Shown: positions 1-8,420 of the stretch, piece after piece | How positions within the stretch are numbered: position 1 is the first letter of the stretch | How the letters are laid out: every line of letters starts with the position of its first letter | From: Ruminococcus sp. | GTDB lineage: Bacteria > Bacillota > Clostridia > Oscillospirales > Ruminococcaceae | DNA: 64,000 nt | Reading direction: 5' to 3' | Assembly (NCBI GenBank): GCA_017534595.1 | Contig: JAFXVY010000058.1 | Span: 1 to 64,000, forward strand | Notes under the pieces: model-generated | Database searches by the model: none | What the model was told of the DNA's origin: nothing | Seen by the model: only the letters and a program-made list of their open reading frames with translations | Translations under genes and position numbers: made by a program

Positions 1-522
1 TAACGCCTTTGTACATCATCCGCTTGCATATTTTCCGTCATATTACCCAAATTCTCCTTGCCTTGCGCCAGCAAGGCGGCGTCGAATTTAGGCAATCTGA
101 CGAAAAATCTGACTGCGCGTCTGACGCACAATGGTTGTGCGGTGTTGCCCTTGTTTTTCCGGTCTCACGATACAAGATAAAAAAGATATTCAGTTGTCCA
201 TGGGGCAAATAAGCTCATTTCACACATGAGCAGCACCGTCTGTACGGTGCTCAAATAAACATTTCAATATCGTTCAGTGGTTTGCTGGTTGTATCGTTCC
301 GCCGTTTTATAAAGCGCTGTCACGATGCCGAATATAATAAAATGTTTCGGCCTTGCTGCAAGCATCGTTAAGCGAACGGATGCGAATGTAAAGGTTCGTC
401 CTCCTCTTCGGCACTGTGTACCGTTTCATCAGAGGGCGCGCAAGCAAAGCCCGCAGCTGCGCGGTTTGCCGTAATGCACACTATCCTCTGCCTCAGAGGG
501 CTTATTCAGTTTTCAAGATACA
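1..522 (-). other. Non-coding leader-like region, possibly upstream of an rRNA operon
   Basis: No convincing gene is present here. Read leftward, the stretch at 504-521 gives GTATCTTGAAAACTGAAT, which resembles the TTGAAAACTGAA element in rRNA leaders and spacers of Firmicutes. A partial copy (ACTGAATATC) recurs at about 188-198. A small GCACCGT/ACGGTGC hairpin lies at 233-250. The start of 16S rRNA is not visible, so any rRNA gene would lie beyond the left edge. The rRNA leader interpretation is inference from the promoter, the box motif and the absence of coding sequence. Confidence 0.35.
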
Positions 523-601
523 AAAAAGGAACAAATTATTTAAACAGGCATACTTCGACCCTGAAAGATCAAATGCCTACTCTAAATAATTTGTTCCTTT
601 T
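522..601 (-). terminator. Long hairpin with U-tract just downstream of the leftward promoter
   Basis: An 18-bp perfect inverted repeat, AAAAGGAACAAATTATTT (524-541) against its complement (584-601), encloses a smaller AGGCAT/ATGCCT stem (546-551 and 573-578). Read leftward, the outer stem ends in a run of six T (522-527), so it has the form of an intrinsic terminator about 20 nt after the likely start site. It may be an attenuator in the leader, or it may end a short RNA. A palindromic mobile repeat is also possible. Confidence 0.45.
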
Positions 602-622
602 AGCTCTTTTGAGCGTGAGATT

Positions 623-651
623 ATAATATCACATATATTTATGTTTGTCAA
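623..651 (-). promoter_or_regulatory. Strong sigma-A-type promoter firing leftward
   Basis: On the minus strand a perfect -35 TTGACA (646-651) lies 17 nt from a -10 TATTAT (623-628); an overlapping TATAAT is offset by three bases. No coding gene follows on the minus strand within the window, so the transcript must be a leader or a non-coding RNA that continues past the left edge. The match to consensus fits an rRNA operon promoter, which is inference. Confidence 0.6.
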
Positions 652-717
652 TAGCCCGATCACAATTTTTTGAACTGGAAATTGTAAACTATTTATGAAC
701 GAAAACGGATTGGTATC

Positions 718-746
718 TTGATTTCTTCGGTAATTTGTGCTAAACT
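718..746 (+). promoter_or_regulatory. Probable promoter of the 239-aa unknown gene
   Basis: TTGATT (718-723), a 17-nt spacer and TAAACT (741-746) lie about 30 nt upstream of the start codon. The -10 box is only a partial match. A nearby TATAAG (746-751) could serve instead. Confidence 0.4.
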
Positions 747-776
747 ATAAGTATAAGCTTAAGCGAGGTGAATGTT

Positions 777-1496
777 TTGATCTTTGTAATCGGCGCAGTG
801 AGAAACTCCAACGATGCGGTCATCCTTACGGGATCCGCCAATCCCTTTCTTCTGAAAATGACCAAGAAGGATATAGTGATCTTCTTTGCTTCTATGGAGC
901 TGCTGCGTGATAAGAGCTTCCCTGCTTTTCTTGACAGGCTCCCCTACACCTCGATAATTCTTGATCTTGACGAGGGCTTTTATCAGATCGCCGACAGCTT
1001 CAAGGTCACCAAGCGCTTCGGTTCGAGAGCTTATATATACTCCGACTCGGCTTATGTCATAGCCGACAGCGGTATGTATACAATAAAGAATTATAAGATC
1101 ATGATGACGAGCATCGGCTTTTCCGAGGCCAAGTATGATCTCAAATACAACGCCCGTTCGGATATCCAGCGCCGGAGATTCAGAAACGCCTTTGAGCGTT
1201 ACGGCATGAAGGCCGACTATGTGATCTCAAACACCGCTCCGCATAAGATATTCAAAAAGATGCAGATGAGCGGAACCTTCGATTATAACGGCATCTTTCT
1301 TGACCGGTTCCTGCGCAGAGCTGAGTTCAAAAGCTGGTTCTTTGCCTATCCGCACAGGGAGAGGATAGTGGACGAAAAGTTCTTCTGCAAGAGTCACCTG
1401 TTCACTCCGCTGAATGTCCTTGAGCTCGATACCGGCGAGCCGGAGCCGACCGATCATATCGAGCCCTTCTCATACTATCTCAGATATTTCGGATAA
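777..1496 (+). CDS. Protein of unknown function (239 aa)
   Basis: I do not recognise this family. The protein is soluble, with no signal peptide or membrane segment and no catalytic motif I can name. It is rich in aromatic and basic residues (for example RRRFRNAFERYG near residue 135), which suits binding to nucleic acid or another protein, but that is inference. The reading frame opens with GTG at 768, which is itself part of the Shine-Dalgarno-like GAGGTG (765-770). TTG at 777, 6 nt beyond that site, is therefore the better start. The gene stands alone, has its own promoter, and ends in a strong hairpin shared with the convergent gene downstream. Confidence 0.7.
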   Translation: MIFVIGAVRNSNDAVILTGSANPFLLKMTKKDIVIFFASMELLRDKSFPAFLDRLPYTSIILDLDEGFYQIADSFKVTKRFGSRAYIYSDSAYVIADSGMYTIKNYKIMMTSIGFSEAKYDLKYNARSDIQRRRFRNAFERYGMKADYVISNTAPHKIFKKMQMSGTFDYNGIFLDRFLRRAEFKSWFFAYPHRERIVDEKFFCKSHLFTPLNVLELDTGEPEPTDHIEPFSYYLRYFG

Positions 1497-1542
1497 CAAC
1501 AAGGAACGTACACCGTTTTGGTGTGCGTTCCTTGTTGTGTTT
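1496..1542 (+). terminator. Intrinsic terminator between convergent genes
   Basis: A 13-bp perfect stem (1496-1508 with 1526-1538) is extended by an ACACC/GGTGT inner stem around a short loop. It begins at the stop codon of the plus gene and reaches the stop codon of the minus gene. The T-run after it on the plus strand is short (GTGTTT). Confidence 0.65.
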
Positions 1543-2300
1543 CAGCTTTTGGTGTTGGTCTGGCAGCCGCACTGTGACTGCTCAGTATCCAACCCCTGGG
1601 GGAAAAACTCCGAGGTCGGGAACTGTATTTTTGCAAACAGTTCGCAGGGAGTATCCGATTCTGTGGGGCAATCTGCCTCGGGGACGCCGTAGTCGTAGGC
1701 GGGTATCAGTATCGGTACCGGCCTCATAAGCTGGATGATCGCAAAGATCCCGACAGTTACGGTAACAGTTCCGGTCTGGGTCTCCCCTTCCCCGGTGATC
1801 GTGAGATCTGCGTCAAGGCACATAGGCGGCGCTATGCTGACTCCGGCAACAGGAAGAGTACCGTTGTCGCAGCAGGCTGCACAGCCGGTGGTCGGTGCAG
1901 GGAGTGCAGGCAGTGCCGTGCTGTTGGACATAAATCTCTGTGTGCTGCCGTCGCTGCCAAACAGGATGACCCGCTTAGACGCGGTGCAGGTCCCGTAGAC
2001 GATAACCGGCGGCTCGCTGACCGAGGAATATGCTTCGATCTCGGCTCTGAAATTGTAGGTGACATCAACCGTGTAGAAGCCTCTGTTGAAGGGTACGGGG
2101 TCGATGACGAAGCTGCAGCCTGTTATCTCGATGCACTTGCACTTGATGTACTGCGCACCGTTGATCGTGGTCTGCGAGGTTGTGTCAAAGGTAAGCTCAA
2201 GAGCTTCGAGGCAGTCCTGCGAGCTGCAGGAGTCGAATACTCTCATGGCATCGATGCAGACGGCTTCCTTGAATGCGCGGTTCTGGTTCAATTCGCTCAT
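1542..2300 (-). CDS. Conserved clostridial cysteine-rich protein, unknown function (252 aa)
   Basis: The N-terminus has a motif (CIDAMRVFDSCSSQDCLE, about residues 15-32) that I associate with a clostridial protein family of unknown role. About 14 cysteines are scattered along the chain, including KCKC near residue 54, CAACC near 141 and QCGC near the C-terminus. The segments between look like beta-strand-rich repeats (TVTVTVGIFAII). No signal peptide is visible. Cysteine-rich soluble proteins of this type are often spore-coat or surface-layer material, but nothing in the context proves that here. The start has a good ribosome site (GGGAGG, 8 nt before ATG). It lies beyond the his terminator and so appears independent of that operon. 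Confidence 0.65.
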   Translation of the reverse strand: MSELNQNRAFKEAVCIDAMRVFDSCSSQDCLEALELTFDTTSQTTINGAQYIKCKCIEITGCSFVIDPVPFNRGFYTVDVTYNFRAEIEAYSSVSEPPVIVYGTCTASKRVILFGSDGSTQRFMSNSTALPALPAPTTGCAACCDNGTLPVAGVSIAPPMCLDADLTITGEGETQTGTVTVTVGIFAIIQLMRPVPILIPAYDYGVPEADCPTESDTPCELFAKIQFPTSEFFPQGLDTEQSQCGCQTNTKS

Positions 2301-2378
2301 AAAATGATCCTCCCGAATAGATGATTACAGCTTTCTGCCGTTATTACATCATATTCGCATACCCGCGCATTTGTGCAG

Positions 2379-2414
2379 AAAAAAGAAAAGATCCGTCTGC
2401 AAAAACAGACGGAC
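2379..2414 (-). terminator. Terminator of the histidine operon
   Basis: Read leftward, GTCCGTCTG pairs with CAGACGGAT around a TTTTTG loop, followed by CTTTTCTTTTTT. It lies directly after hisE. Confidence 0.8.
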
Positions 2415-2421
2415 AGCCTTC

Positions 2422-2760
2422 TCAGGTATTCTTGTCAACAGTCTTGAACTGCTTGAGATTGCCGATCTTTTCGTTGCGTTCGTCAAGCACCTTTTCCACA
2501 TCTGACCATTCGAGCCCCTGATTTACCGCAAGCACCATTACATGATAAAGCAGATCGTTGATCTCATTCATAAGCTCGGCATTGTCGCCGTTCTTGGCGG
2601 CGATTATAGTCTCTGCGGCCTCTTCGCCGACCTTCTTGCAGATCTTGTCCACACCCTGCGAATAGAGATAGCAGGTGTAGCTTTTCTCGGGAGCCTCACC
2701 CTTGTCAAACTGCTCCTTGCGGGCTTTCAGCACCTCAAAGATCTCCTGATAAACTGTCAT
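2422..2760 (-). CDS. hisE: Phosphoribosyl-ATP pyrophosphatase HisE
   Basis: Second step of histidine biosynthesis: hydrolysis of phosphoribosyl-ATP to phosphoribosyl-AMP and pyrophosphate. At 112 aa this is the stand-alone all-helical MazG-like form, with the acidic metal-binding motif GEEAAE near residue 41 and EINDLLYH near 65. It follows hisI directly, with its ATG immediately after the hisI stop, and it is the last gene of the operon before the terminator. In many bacteria HisI and HisE are fused; here they are separate but adjacent. Confidence 0.95.
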   Translation of the reverse strand: MTVYQEIFEVLKARKEQFDKGEAPEKSYTCYLYSQGVDKICKKVGEEAAETIIAAKNGDNAELMNEINDLLYHVMVLAVNQGLEWSDVEKVLDERNEKIGNLKQFKTVDKNT

Positions 2761-3114
2761 TTATTCTTCCTCCTCATTATACATCTCATTGAAAAAGCAG
2801 CTGTATGCTCCTGTGTGACAGGCAACGCCGGTCTGACGGACATTTACAAGCAGAGTATCGTTATCGCAGTCGGAGTATATCGAGACCACCTTCTGTAAAT
2901 GACCGCTCGTGGCGCCCTTGTTCCAATACTCCTGCCTTGACCTGCTCCAGAACCAGGTGTAGCCGGTCTCGAGAGTGCGTCTCAGGCTTTCCTTGTTCAT
3001 ATAAGCAAGCATCAGCACGGTCTTTGTATCAACTTCATAGCAGATCGCAGGGATAAGCTCATCCTTGACAAAATACTTGTCAAGATCGTTCAGGTCAACT
3101 TTTATTCTGCTCAT
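2761..3114 (-). CDS. hisI: Phosphoribosyl-AMP cyclohydrolase HisI
   Basis: Third step of histidine biosynthesis: opening of the adenine ring of phosphoribosyl-AMP. The 117-aa protein carries the magnesium-binding DCDND and the zinc-binding cysteines of [13 protein letters not shown] near residues 95-107. I place the start at the ATG encoding MSRIKVDL because AGGAG sits 5 nt before it. A longer frame reaches 3135 but would overlap the preceding gene without a ribosome site. Confidence 0.93.
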   Translation of the reverse strand: MSRIKVDLNDLDKYFVKDELIPAICYEVDTKTVLMLAYMNKESLRRTLETGYTWFWSRSRQEYWNKGATSGHLQKVVSIYSDCDNDTLLVNVRQTGVACHTGAYSCFFNEMYNEEEE

Positions 3115-3124
3115 AATATCTCCT

Positions 3125-3499
3125 TTATTCGTCAATGACGGCTATCTGATACTCGTCTTCATATATGATCTTACCGACATAATCGGTATAAACTATATCA
3201 TAAGGAACATTATACTTATCAAGCAATGACATAAGTATATCTGCCTTCTGACGCATAGCTTCAAAAGCATCAGTCTTGAAATAGGTCACAGCACCCTGTG
3301 GGTTGTCATTGTTTTCACCGTAGAACGGCGGCTCGGGTAGGTTTTCCTTGAACCATTTTTCGGTCTCTTCATAAAGACGGCAGTCTTCTGCGGAATAGAT
3401 CCCGTCCCTGACTCTGCGCCAGTTGAGGATGAACACTCCGACCGGCTTACCCGTTCTGTAGGCAAGCTCGCGGCCTTGGATTCGCATATATTTTTTCAT
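3125..3499 (-). CDS. Protein of unknown function inside the his operon (124 aa)
   Basis: I do not recognise the family. The protein is soluble and rich in charged and aromatic residues, with a basic N-terminus ([18 protein letters not shown]), a WRRVRDG motif near residue 28 and a C-terminal half ([17 protein letters not shown]) that looks like beta strands. The frame is open to 3535, but that would overlap the GNAT gene by 25 nt; the internal ATG at 3499 is a more natural start, although its ribosome site is weak. It sits between a GNAT gene and hisI and is almost certainly co-transcribed with them. No link to histidine synthesis is evident. Confidence 0.6.
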   Translation of the reverse strand: MKKYMRIQGRELAYRTGKPVGVFILNWRRVRDGIYSAEDCRLYEETEKWFKENLPEPPFYGENNDNPQGAVTYFKTDAFEAMRQKADILMSLLDKYNVPYDIVYTDYVGKIIYEDEYQIAVIDE

Positions 3500-3510
3500 A
3501 TTATCAACTC

Positions 3511-3912
3511 TTATGTCCACAGACTTGTTATGCACATCGGCAGAGATTTGTCCTCGATCTTAAAGCCGCACTGCTCATAGAAATGGGTCTCGTTCTTATA
3601 GGCCACAAGAACTATGCGCAGATAGTCCTTGTACTTCTGCTTTGCCATATCCACCAGCGTCCTGCCGACAGTCTGACCGTGATATTCCGGGTCAACGAGC
3701 AGATAATGGATATAAGCGGTCATAACGCCGTCATCAAGGGCACAGATCATTCCGATGAGCTTGTCACCGTCCCAGGCGGAAATGACGGTCTCATAGTTTT
3801 TCATAGCCGTGACCAGCTTGTCGGGATAGTGCCCCGACGACCACTCCACCGACAGAAACAGCCGTTTGAGCTGTTCTGCGGTGAAATCGTGTGTTTCACT
3901 GTATTTTATCAT
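3511..3912 (-). CDS. GNAT-family N-acetyltransferase
   Basis: The 133-aa protein has the GNAT fold signature: a beta-strand block (TAYIHYLLVDPEYHGQTVGR, about residues 70-89) containing the acetyl-CoA pyrophosphate loop in the form QTVGR, then FYEQCGFKI near the C-terminus. The substrate cannot be read from the sequence. AGGA lies 5 nt before the ATG at 3912, so I prefer this start to the one six codons upstream. The gene begins 2 nt after the stop of the deaminase gene, so the two are probably translationally linked. Confidence 0.82.
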   Translation of the reverse strand: MIKYSETHDFTAEQLKRLFLSVEWSSGHYPDKLVTAMKNYETVISAWDGDKLIGMICALDDGVMTAYIHYLLVDPEYHGQTVGRTLVDMAKQKYKDYLRIVLVAYKNETHFYEQCGFKIEDKSLPMCITSLWT

Positions 3913-3914
3913 GG

Positions 3915-4310
3915 TTATCCTATCCACCATTCGGGGGTCAGTTCACCGAGTGTGACTACCCTGCCCGTCCTGTAATCGAGCATGATCTCGATATCCTTGT
4001 AGGTCTTGGGCATGAGCTGTACCATCAGCTCACGGCAGGCACCGCAGGGACCTCCCCTGCCCTCGTTCGGAGATATGCAAAGCACCTTGTCGATCTCATA
4101 TTCCCCGTTGGTTATCATATTGAATATCGCATTTCTCTCGGCGCAGATACCCAGCGTCGAGCAGGTGTCTATGCAGACGCCGGTGTATATCTTCCCGGAC
4201 CTGCTGAGCACAGCCGCGCCCACTTCGCCGCAGGTAACGTAATCCGAGACCGTCACAGGCTTGCGGACAGCCGCCGCAGCCTCATGCATCTCGATCCATA
4301 TCTTATCCAT
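3915..4310 (-). CDS. Cytidine deaminase-like zinc hydrolase
   Basis: The zinc and catalytic motifs of the cytidine deaminase family are intact: CAERNAI near residue 55 and PCGACRE near residue 89. The length (131 aa) fits the small tetrameric class. Standard cytidine deaminases carry an N-x-E motif upstream of the first zinc ligand that binds the ribose. Here the equivalent stretch reads GVCIDTCSTLGICAER, so that motif is missing. The substrate may therefore not be plain cytidine; blasticidin-type deaminases are one relative. The gene follows hisF closely in the his operon. Confidence 0.82.
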   Translation of the reverse strand: MDKIWIEMHEAAAAVRKPVTVSDYVTCGEVGAAVLSRSGKIYTGVCIDTCSTLGICAERNAIFNMITNGEYEIDKVLCISPNEGRGGPCGACRELMVQLMPKTYKDIEIMLDYRTGRVVTLGELTPEWWIG

Positions 4311-4320
4311 AATATTCTCC

Positions 4321-5076
4321 TCATCTTACATTTATCCCCTTGCTGCGGCAGTCATCCTTGACCTGCCCGACGGTTAGCTCCCTGAAATGGAAAAGGCTTG
4401 CCGCGAGAGCCGCTGAGCAATCGGTCTTGATGAAAGCATCGGCGAAATCGCCGAGCTTCCCTGCACCGCCCGAAGCGATGACAGGTATCTTCACAGCATC
4501 GACAACAGCCTTGAGCATCGGGATATCGAATCCGCCGCGAACGCCGTCGGTATCTATCGAGTTGAGGCAGATCTCGCCTGCGCCCAGTTGCTCGATCTTT
4601 TTGACCCAATCAATAAGGTCGATACCCATATCTATACGTCCGCCGTTGATATAAACTGTCCATTTATTCGGACTTATAGCCTTGGCGTCTATCCCCACGC
4701 AGATACACTGACTGCCGAAGATATCGGCGCCGTCCTTGATGAGCTGAGGATTTTTCACAGCCTGTGAGTTCACCGAGACCTTATCGGCTCCGGCTCTGAG
4801 GGTGTCTCTTATGTCGTCAACCGTCGCTATGCCTCCGCCCACCGTCAGCGGGACGAATACCTTTTTAGCGGTCTCGCGGACAACGTCGAGGATGACTCCC
4901 CTGCCCTCGTGCGAGGCTGTGATGTCATAGAACACGATCTCATCGGCACCCTGCCTGTCATACTCGGCAGCGCACTCGACCGGGTCTCCGACCTCTTTTA
5001 TTCCCTCGAAATTTACACCCTTTACCACCTTGCCGTCTCTGACATCAAGGCAGGGTATGATCCTTTTTGCAAGCAT
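4321..5076 (-). CDS. hisF: Imidazole glycerol phosphate synthase, cyclase subunit HisF
   Basis: HisF takes ammonia from HisH and closes the imidazole ring, giving imidazole glycerol phosphate and AICAR. The 251-aa TIM barrel has both catalytic aspartates, in [14 protein letters not shown] at the N-terminus and in VGIDAK near residue 130. The phosphate-binding glycines are in GGGIA and ASGGAG. Length and start are canonical. In most clostridial operons hisA lies between hisH and hisF; here a methyltransferase gene is in that place. Confidence 0.96.
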   Translation of the reverse strand: MLAKRIIPCLDVRDGKVVKGVNFEGIKEVGDPVECAAEYDRQGADEIVFYDITASHEGRGVILDVVRETAKKVFVPLTVGGGIATVDDIRDTLRAGADKVSVNSQAVKNPQLIKDGADIFGSQCICVGIDAKAISPNKWTVYINGGRIDMGIDLIDWVKKIEQLGAGEICLNSIDTDGVRGGFDIPMLKAVVDAVKIPVIASGGAGKLGDFADAFIKTDCSAALAASLFHFRELTVGQVKDDCRSKGINVR

Positions 5077-5085
5077 AGAAACACC

Positions 5086-5877
5086 TTATTTCTTTTCAAG
5101 AATCGCATAAGCTGCGAAATGTGCTATATCGAACTCCTCGGGATACTGAGCCAGCATCTCGAGATGCTCTTTCTCCCAGGCCGCCTTTTCTTCTTCCGAA
5201 AGGGACGAAGCGCCGATGCCCCGGCAGGCTCTTATCCTGCCGTTCCAGGTCTCCCGGGTGAAATGCACCGGAAGCCTGTAAGCTCCGCTGTCGACAACTG
5301 TGAAATACTCGAGGTATTCCTCCGGCACATACAGCTCATGGAACTGTTCGCCGCCGCCTGTCCAGACAGGATTGTATTTGAGCACGAGCTGCTCGGTCTT
5401 CATGGCTATCTCGTCCTCGTAAGGCAGCCAGTTCATAAGCAGGAGCACGAGCCTGCCCTTATCGGCAAGCAGACCCGCAAACATCGGAGCTGTTTGCTTA
5501 TGATCGAAATACCAGTAGCACTGGCAGGCGGTTATAACGTCAAAGCTTCCGTTTTCAAAGCCGAGCTTTTCGGCCGGGAACGCATAATATTCGATATCCG
5601 CACCCGTTTCAGCGGAAAGCCGCCTTGCCTCCTCGAGCTGGTTTTCGGAGATATCCGTCCCCACCCATTTCGCACCGAAACGGTACATATTCCTCGGCAG
5701 CACACCTGTACCCGTTCCGATATCGAGAACTCTCTGTCCGCTGACGCAGAGCCCCTTATCAGCCAGGGTCTGATAAAACAGCTCTGGATAGATATCGCGG
5801 TATCTGGCATAGTCGGAGGATGTCTTTCCGAAGTCGAAAGCATTGCCGCTGTCGATCGTATCGTTCTTAATAAGCAT
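5086..5877 (-). CDS. SAM-dependent class I methyltransferase between hisH and hisF
   Basis: The SAM-binding motif I is clear ([15 protein letters not shown], about residues 49-63), followed by the acidic residue of motif II (WVGTDISE) and a motif at [14 protein letters not shown] near residue 120. This is the Methyltransf_11-like, small-molecule type. The substrate is unknown. The 263-aa frame lies on the his strand with 9 nt to hisF and 11 nt to hisH, so it is a member of the operon. It occupies the position hisA usually holds, but nothing in it resembles the HisA barrel and it cannot replace that isomerase. Confidence 0.85.
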   Translation of the reverse strand: MLIKNDTIDSGNAFDFGKTSSDYARYRDIYPELFYQTLADKGLCVSGQRVLDIGTGTGVLPRNMYRFGAKWVGTDISENQLEEARRLSAETGADIEYYAFPAEKLGFENGSFDVITACQCYWYFDHKQTAPMFAGLLADKGRLVLLLMNWLPYEDEIAMKTEQLVLKYNPVWTGGGEQFHELYVPEEYLEYFTVVDSGAYRLPVHFTRETWNGRIRACRGIGASSLSEEEKAAWEKEHLEMLAQYPEEFDIAHFAAYAILEKK

Positions 5878-5888
5878 GGTTCACCTCA

Positions 5889-6485
5889 TCAGAGCGCACA
5901 GAAATTGCTGAGCATTTTAAGCCCTGCACTTCCGGATTTCTCGGGGTGGAACTGACAGCCGTAAACGAATTTGCCGTCGCCGACCACAGCCGCTACCCTG
6001 CTGCCGTACTCGCAGTAGGCGTAGAGAGAGCTGTCATCCGTAAAGGCCTTGTAGCTGTGTACGAAGTACACATAGCTCTCGTCAAGGCCGTCAAACAGCG
6101 GGCAGCTGTGATTGTAAACGAGTTTGTTCCAGCCCATGTGCGGTATAACAAGTCCGGGATCGTCGATACGGTCAACATGACCGCCGATAAGCCCGAGGCC
6201 TTCACATTCTTCAAATTCATAGCTCCTGTCAAAGAGCAGCTGCATACCGAGGCAGATACCGAGCAGAGGCTTTACCTTTGCCTGCGCCTTTATGGTATCC
6301 ACAAGTCCGCTCTTTCTGAGCATTTCCATAGCTGCGGGGAATGCTCCCACTCCGGGAAGGATGATCCTGTCGGCAGCCTCGAGCTCGGAGACCTCGGAGG
6401 TCAGCTTGCTCTCAATGCCGAGATGATCGAGGGCATTCTTTACGGAAAAGATGTTTCCCGCGCCGTAATCAACGATAGCAGTCAT
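5889..6485 (-). CDS. hisH: Imidazole glycerol phosphate synthase, glutaminase subunit HisH
   Basis: Class I glutamine amidotransferase that supplies ammonia to HisF. The nucleophile elbow is LLGICLGMQLLF near residue 80, and the His-Glu pair of the triad is in QFHPEKSG near residue 181. The length of 198 aa is normal. The ATG overlaps the hisB stop by one base (TAATG-type overlap), so the two are translationally coupled. Confidence 0.96.
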   Translation of the reverse strand: MTAIVDYGAGNIFSVKNALDHLGIESKLTSEVSELEAADRIILPGVGAFPAAMEMLRKSGLVDTIKAQAKVKPLLGICLGMQLLFDRSYEFEECEGLGLIGGHVDRIDDPGLVIPHMGWNKLVYNHSCPLFDGLDESYVYFVHSYKAFTDDSSLYAYCEYGSRVAAVVGDGKFVYGCQFHPEKSGSAGLKMLSNFCAL

Positions 6486-7066
6486 TAAAGCACACCCTTT
6501 GAAGACAGCACGCTGCCGTCGGAATTCTGAGTTATCGCTGCCTTGAAGGCATGAGCGGCGGCCTTGAACATCGCCTCGCAGATGTGGTGATCGTTCTTGC
6601 CGTACTCCTCGCGTATGTGTAGAGTTATCCCGGAATTATAAGCAAAGGCACGGAAGAACTCCTCGCAGAGGCAGGTGTCGAACTCACCGATCTTCTGATC
6701 GTGGAACTCGGCCTTGAACACAAGGAAGGGTCTGCCGCTTATATCGAGCGAGCAGAATGCAAGTGCCTCATCCATCGGGATGTAAGCCGAGCCGTAGCGG
6801 AGGATCCCCGCCTTATCTCCGAGAGCCTCGCAGATCGCCTTTCCGAGCACGATGCCGATATCCTCTACCGAATGATGCCCGTCTACCTCGAGGTCTCCGC
6901 GGCAGACAACGCTCAGATCAATGCCGCTGTGAACGGCAAAAGCCGTAAGCATATGGTTGAAGAAACCGATACCGGTATCTATGCTGACCTTTCCGCTTCC
7001 GTCAAGATCAAGCTTGAGCTCGATATCCGTCTCCTTGGTTTTTCTGGTGATCTCCGATATTCTCAT
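6485..7066 (-). CDS. hisB: Imidazoleglycerol-phosphate dehydratase HisB
   Basis: Converts imidazole glycerol phosphate to imidazole acetol phosphate. This 193-aa version contains only the dehydratase domain, with the manganese-binding histidines in FNHMLTAFAVHSG, DGHHSVEDIG and NDHHICE. The histidinol-phosphatase half found in enterobacterial HisB is absent, so a separate phosphatase must exist elsewhere. Confidence 0.95.
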   Translation of the reverse strand: MRISEITRKTKETDIELKLDLDGSGKVSIDTGIGFFNHMLTAFAVHSGIDLSVVCRGDLEVDGHHSVEDIGIVLGKAICEALGDKAGILRYGSAYIPMDEALAFCSLDISGRPFLVFKAEFHDQKIGEFDTCLCEEFFRAFAYNSGITLHIREEYGKNDHHICEAMFKAAAHAFKAAITQNSDGSVLSSKGVL

Positions 7067-7112
7067 AATGATCCCCCTTTATGTTTATTTCGGTATTATT
7101 TTCGCAAAGCTG

Positions 7113-8405
7113 TTATTCAAATCTCACCTTGATAGCATTGGCGTGAGCTGTGAGACCTTCCTTTTCGGCGATCAGCACGATATCGTCCTTTGCCTCCCTG
7201 AGAGCGTCCTCGGTGTAATAGATGAAGCTCGAGCGCTTCTCGAAGCTGTTTACGCCAAGCGGTGAGAAGAATCTTGCCGTTCCGCTGGTGGGAAGAACGT
7301 GATTGGGGCCGGCGTAGTAGTCTCCGAGTGGCTCGGGAGCATAGCTGCCGAGAAATACCGAGCCGACGTTGTCGAGTCTGCCGAGATACTCCATCGGGTT
7401 CTCAAACAGCACTTCAAGGTGCTCGGGAGCCAGCCTGTTAGCGATATCGCACGCTTCTTCTCTTGTCGAGCAGATTATGATAGCGCCGTAGTCACGCAAA
7501 GATGTTTCAATGATCTCGCAGCGTGACAGCTCCTTGGACTGCCTGTCAAGCTCTGTGATGACCTCGTCAGCAAGCTTTTCGCTGGTGGTGACGAGTATAG
7601 CCGAAGCGATCCTGTCGTGCTCGGCCTGAGACATGAGATCCGCAGCCACGAAAGCGGGCTTTGCGGAATCATCCGCGATTATAAGTATCTCGCTGGGGCC
7701 GGCCACCATGTCGATATCGACTACGCCGTAGAGCAGCTTCTTAGCCGTAGCAACAAAGATGTTCCCGGGCCCGACGATCTTATCTACCTTGGGTATCTCC
7801 TCTGTGCCGTAAGCCAGAGCCGCGATAGCCTGTGCTCCGCCCGAGAGGAAGATCCTGTCCACTCCGCAGAGTGCGGCAGCAACGAGGATATCCTTGTTGG
7901 GAGTACCGTCCTTGAGAGGCGGGGTCATCATTATTATCTCCTTGACGCCCGCGATCTTTGCGGGTACTGCGTTCATAAGCACCGATGACGGATAGGCAGC
8001 CGTGCCGCCGGGAACATAGAGCCCGACTCTCTCGAGTCCCCTTACCCTCTGACCGAGGATGATACCGTTATCCTTGGGGTCGATGAAGGACTGGGATTTC
8101 TGCCTTGTGTGGAAAGCCGTGATGTTCTCGATAGCGTTGAGCAGAGCCTCCGTGAAAGCCGGATCGGCCTCTGTGAGCGCATCGTTTATAACATCTCTCG
8201 GTACCTCGTAATACTGCGGGAGCTTGCCGTCGAATTTCTCGGTATAAGCCTTTACGGCAGAGTCTCCGTTTTCCTTTACGTCTTCAATGATCTCGCTTAC
8301 GATCGCGGTGACTTTTTTATCGGTCTCACCGCTTCGTTTTTCGACCTGCCTGAAAAATTCTTCTTCATCCTTGCCGTTGGCAAAGATCTTCTTTATCTCT
8401 GTCAT
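7113..8405 (-). CDS. hisD: Histidinol dehydrogenase HisD
   Basis: Zinc enzyme that makes the last two oxidations, histidinol to histidine, with NAD. The 430-aa chain shows the family signatures: SGGAQAIAALAYGTE, AGPSEILIIAD near residue 240, SQAEHD carrying zinc and base residues near 265, and AGPNHVLPTSG near 367. The start follows GGAA-type ribosome sequence. It is separated from hisB by 46 nt, the largest gap inside the operon. Confidence 0.96.
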   Translation of the reverse strand: MTEIKKIFANGKDEEEFFRQVEKRSGETDKKVTAIVSEIIEDVKENGDSAVKAYTEKFDGKLPQYYEVPRDVINDALTEADPAFTEALLNAIENITAFHTRQKSQSFIDPKDNGIILGQRVRGLERVGLYVPGGTAAYPSSVLMNAVPAKIAGVKEIIMMTPPLKDGTPNKDILVAAALCGVDRIFLSGGAQAIAALAYGTEEIPKVDKIVGPGNIFVATAKKLLYGVVDIDMVAGPSEILIIADDSAKPAFVAADLMSQAEHDRIASAILVTTSEKLADEVITELDRQSKELSRCEIIETSLRDYGAIIICSTREEACDIANRLAPEHLEVLFENPMEYLGRLDNVGSVFLGSYAPEPLGDYYAGPNHVLPTSGTARFFSPLGVNSFEKRSSFIYYTEDALREAKDDIVLIAEKEGLTAHANAIKVRFE

Positions 8406-8420
8406 TTGAATGTTCCTTTC

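Noticed and set aside
9..212. 67-aa open frame on the plus strand at the left edge
   Set aside because: It has no ribosome site or recognisable protein features, and it lies antisense in what looks like an RNA leader region.
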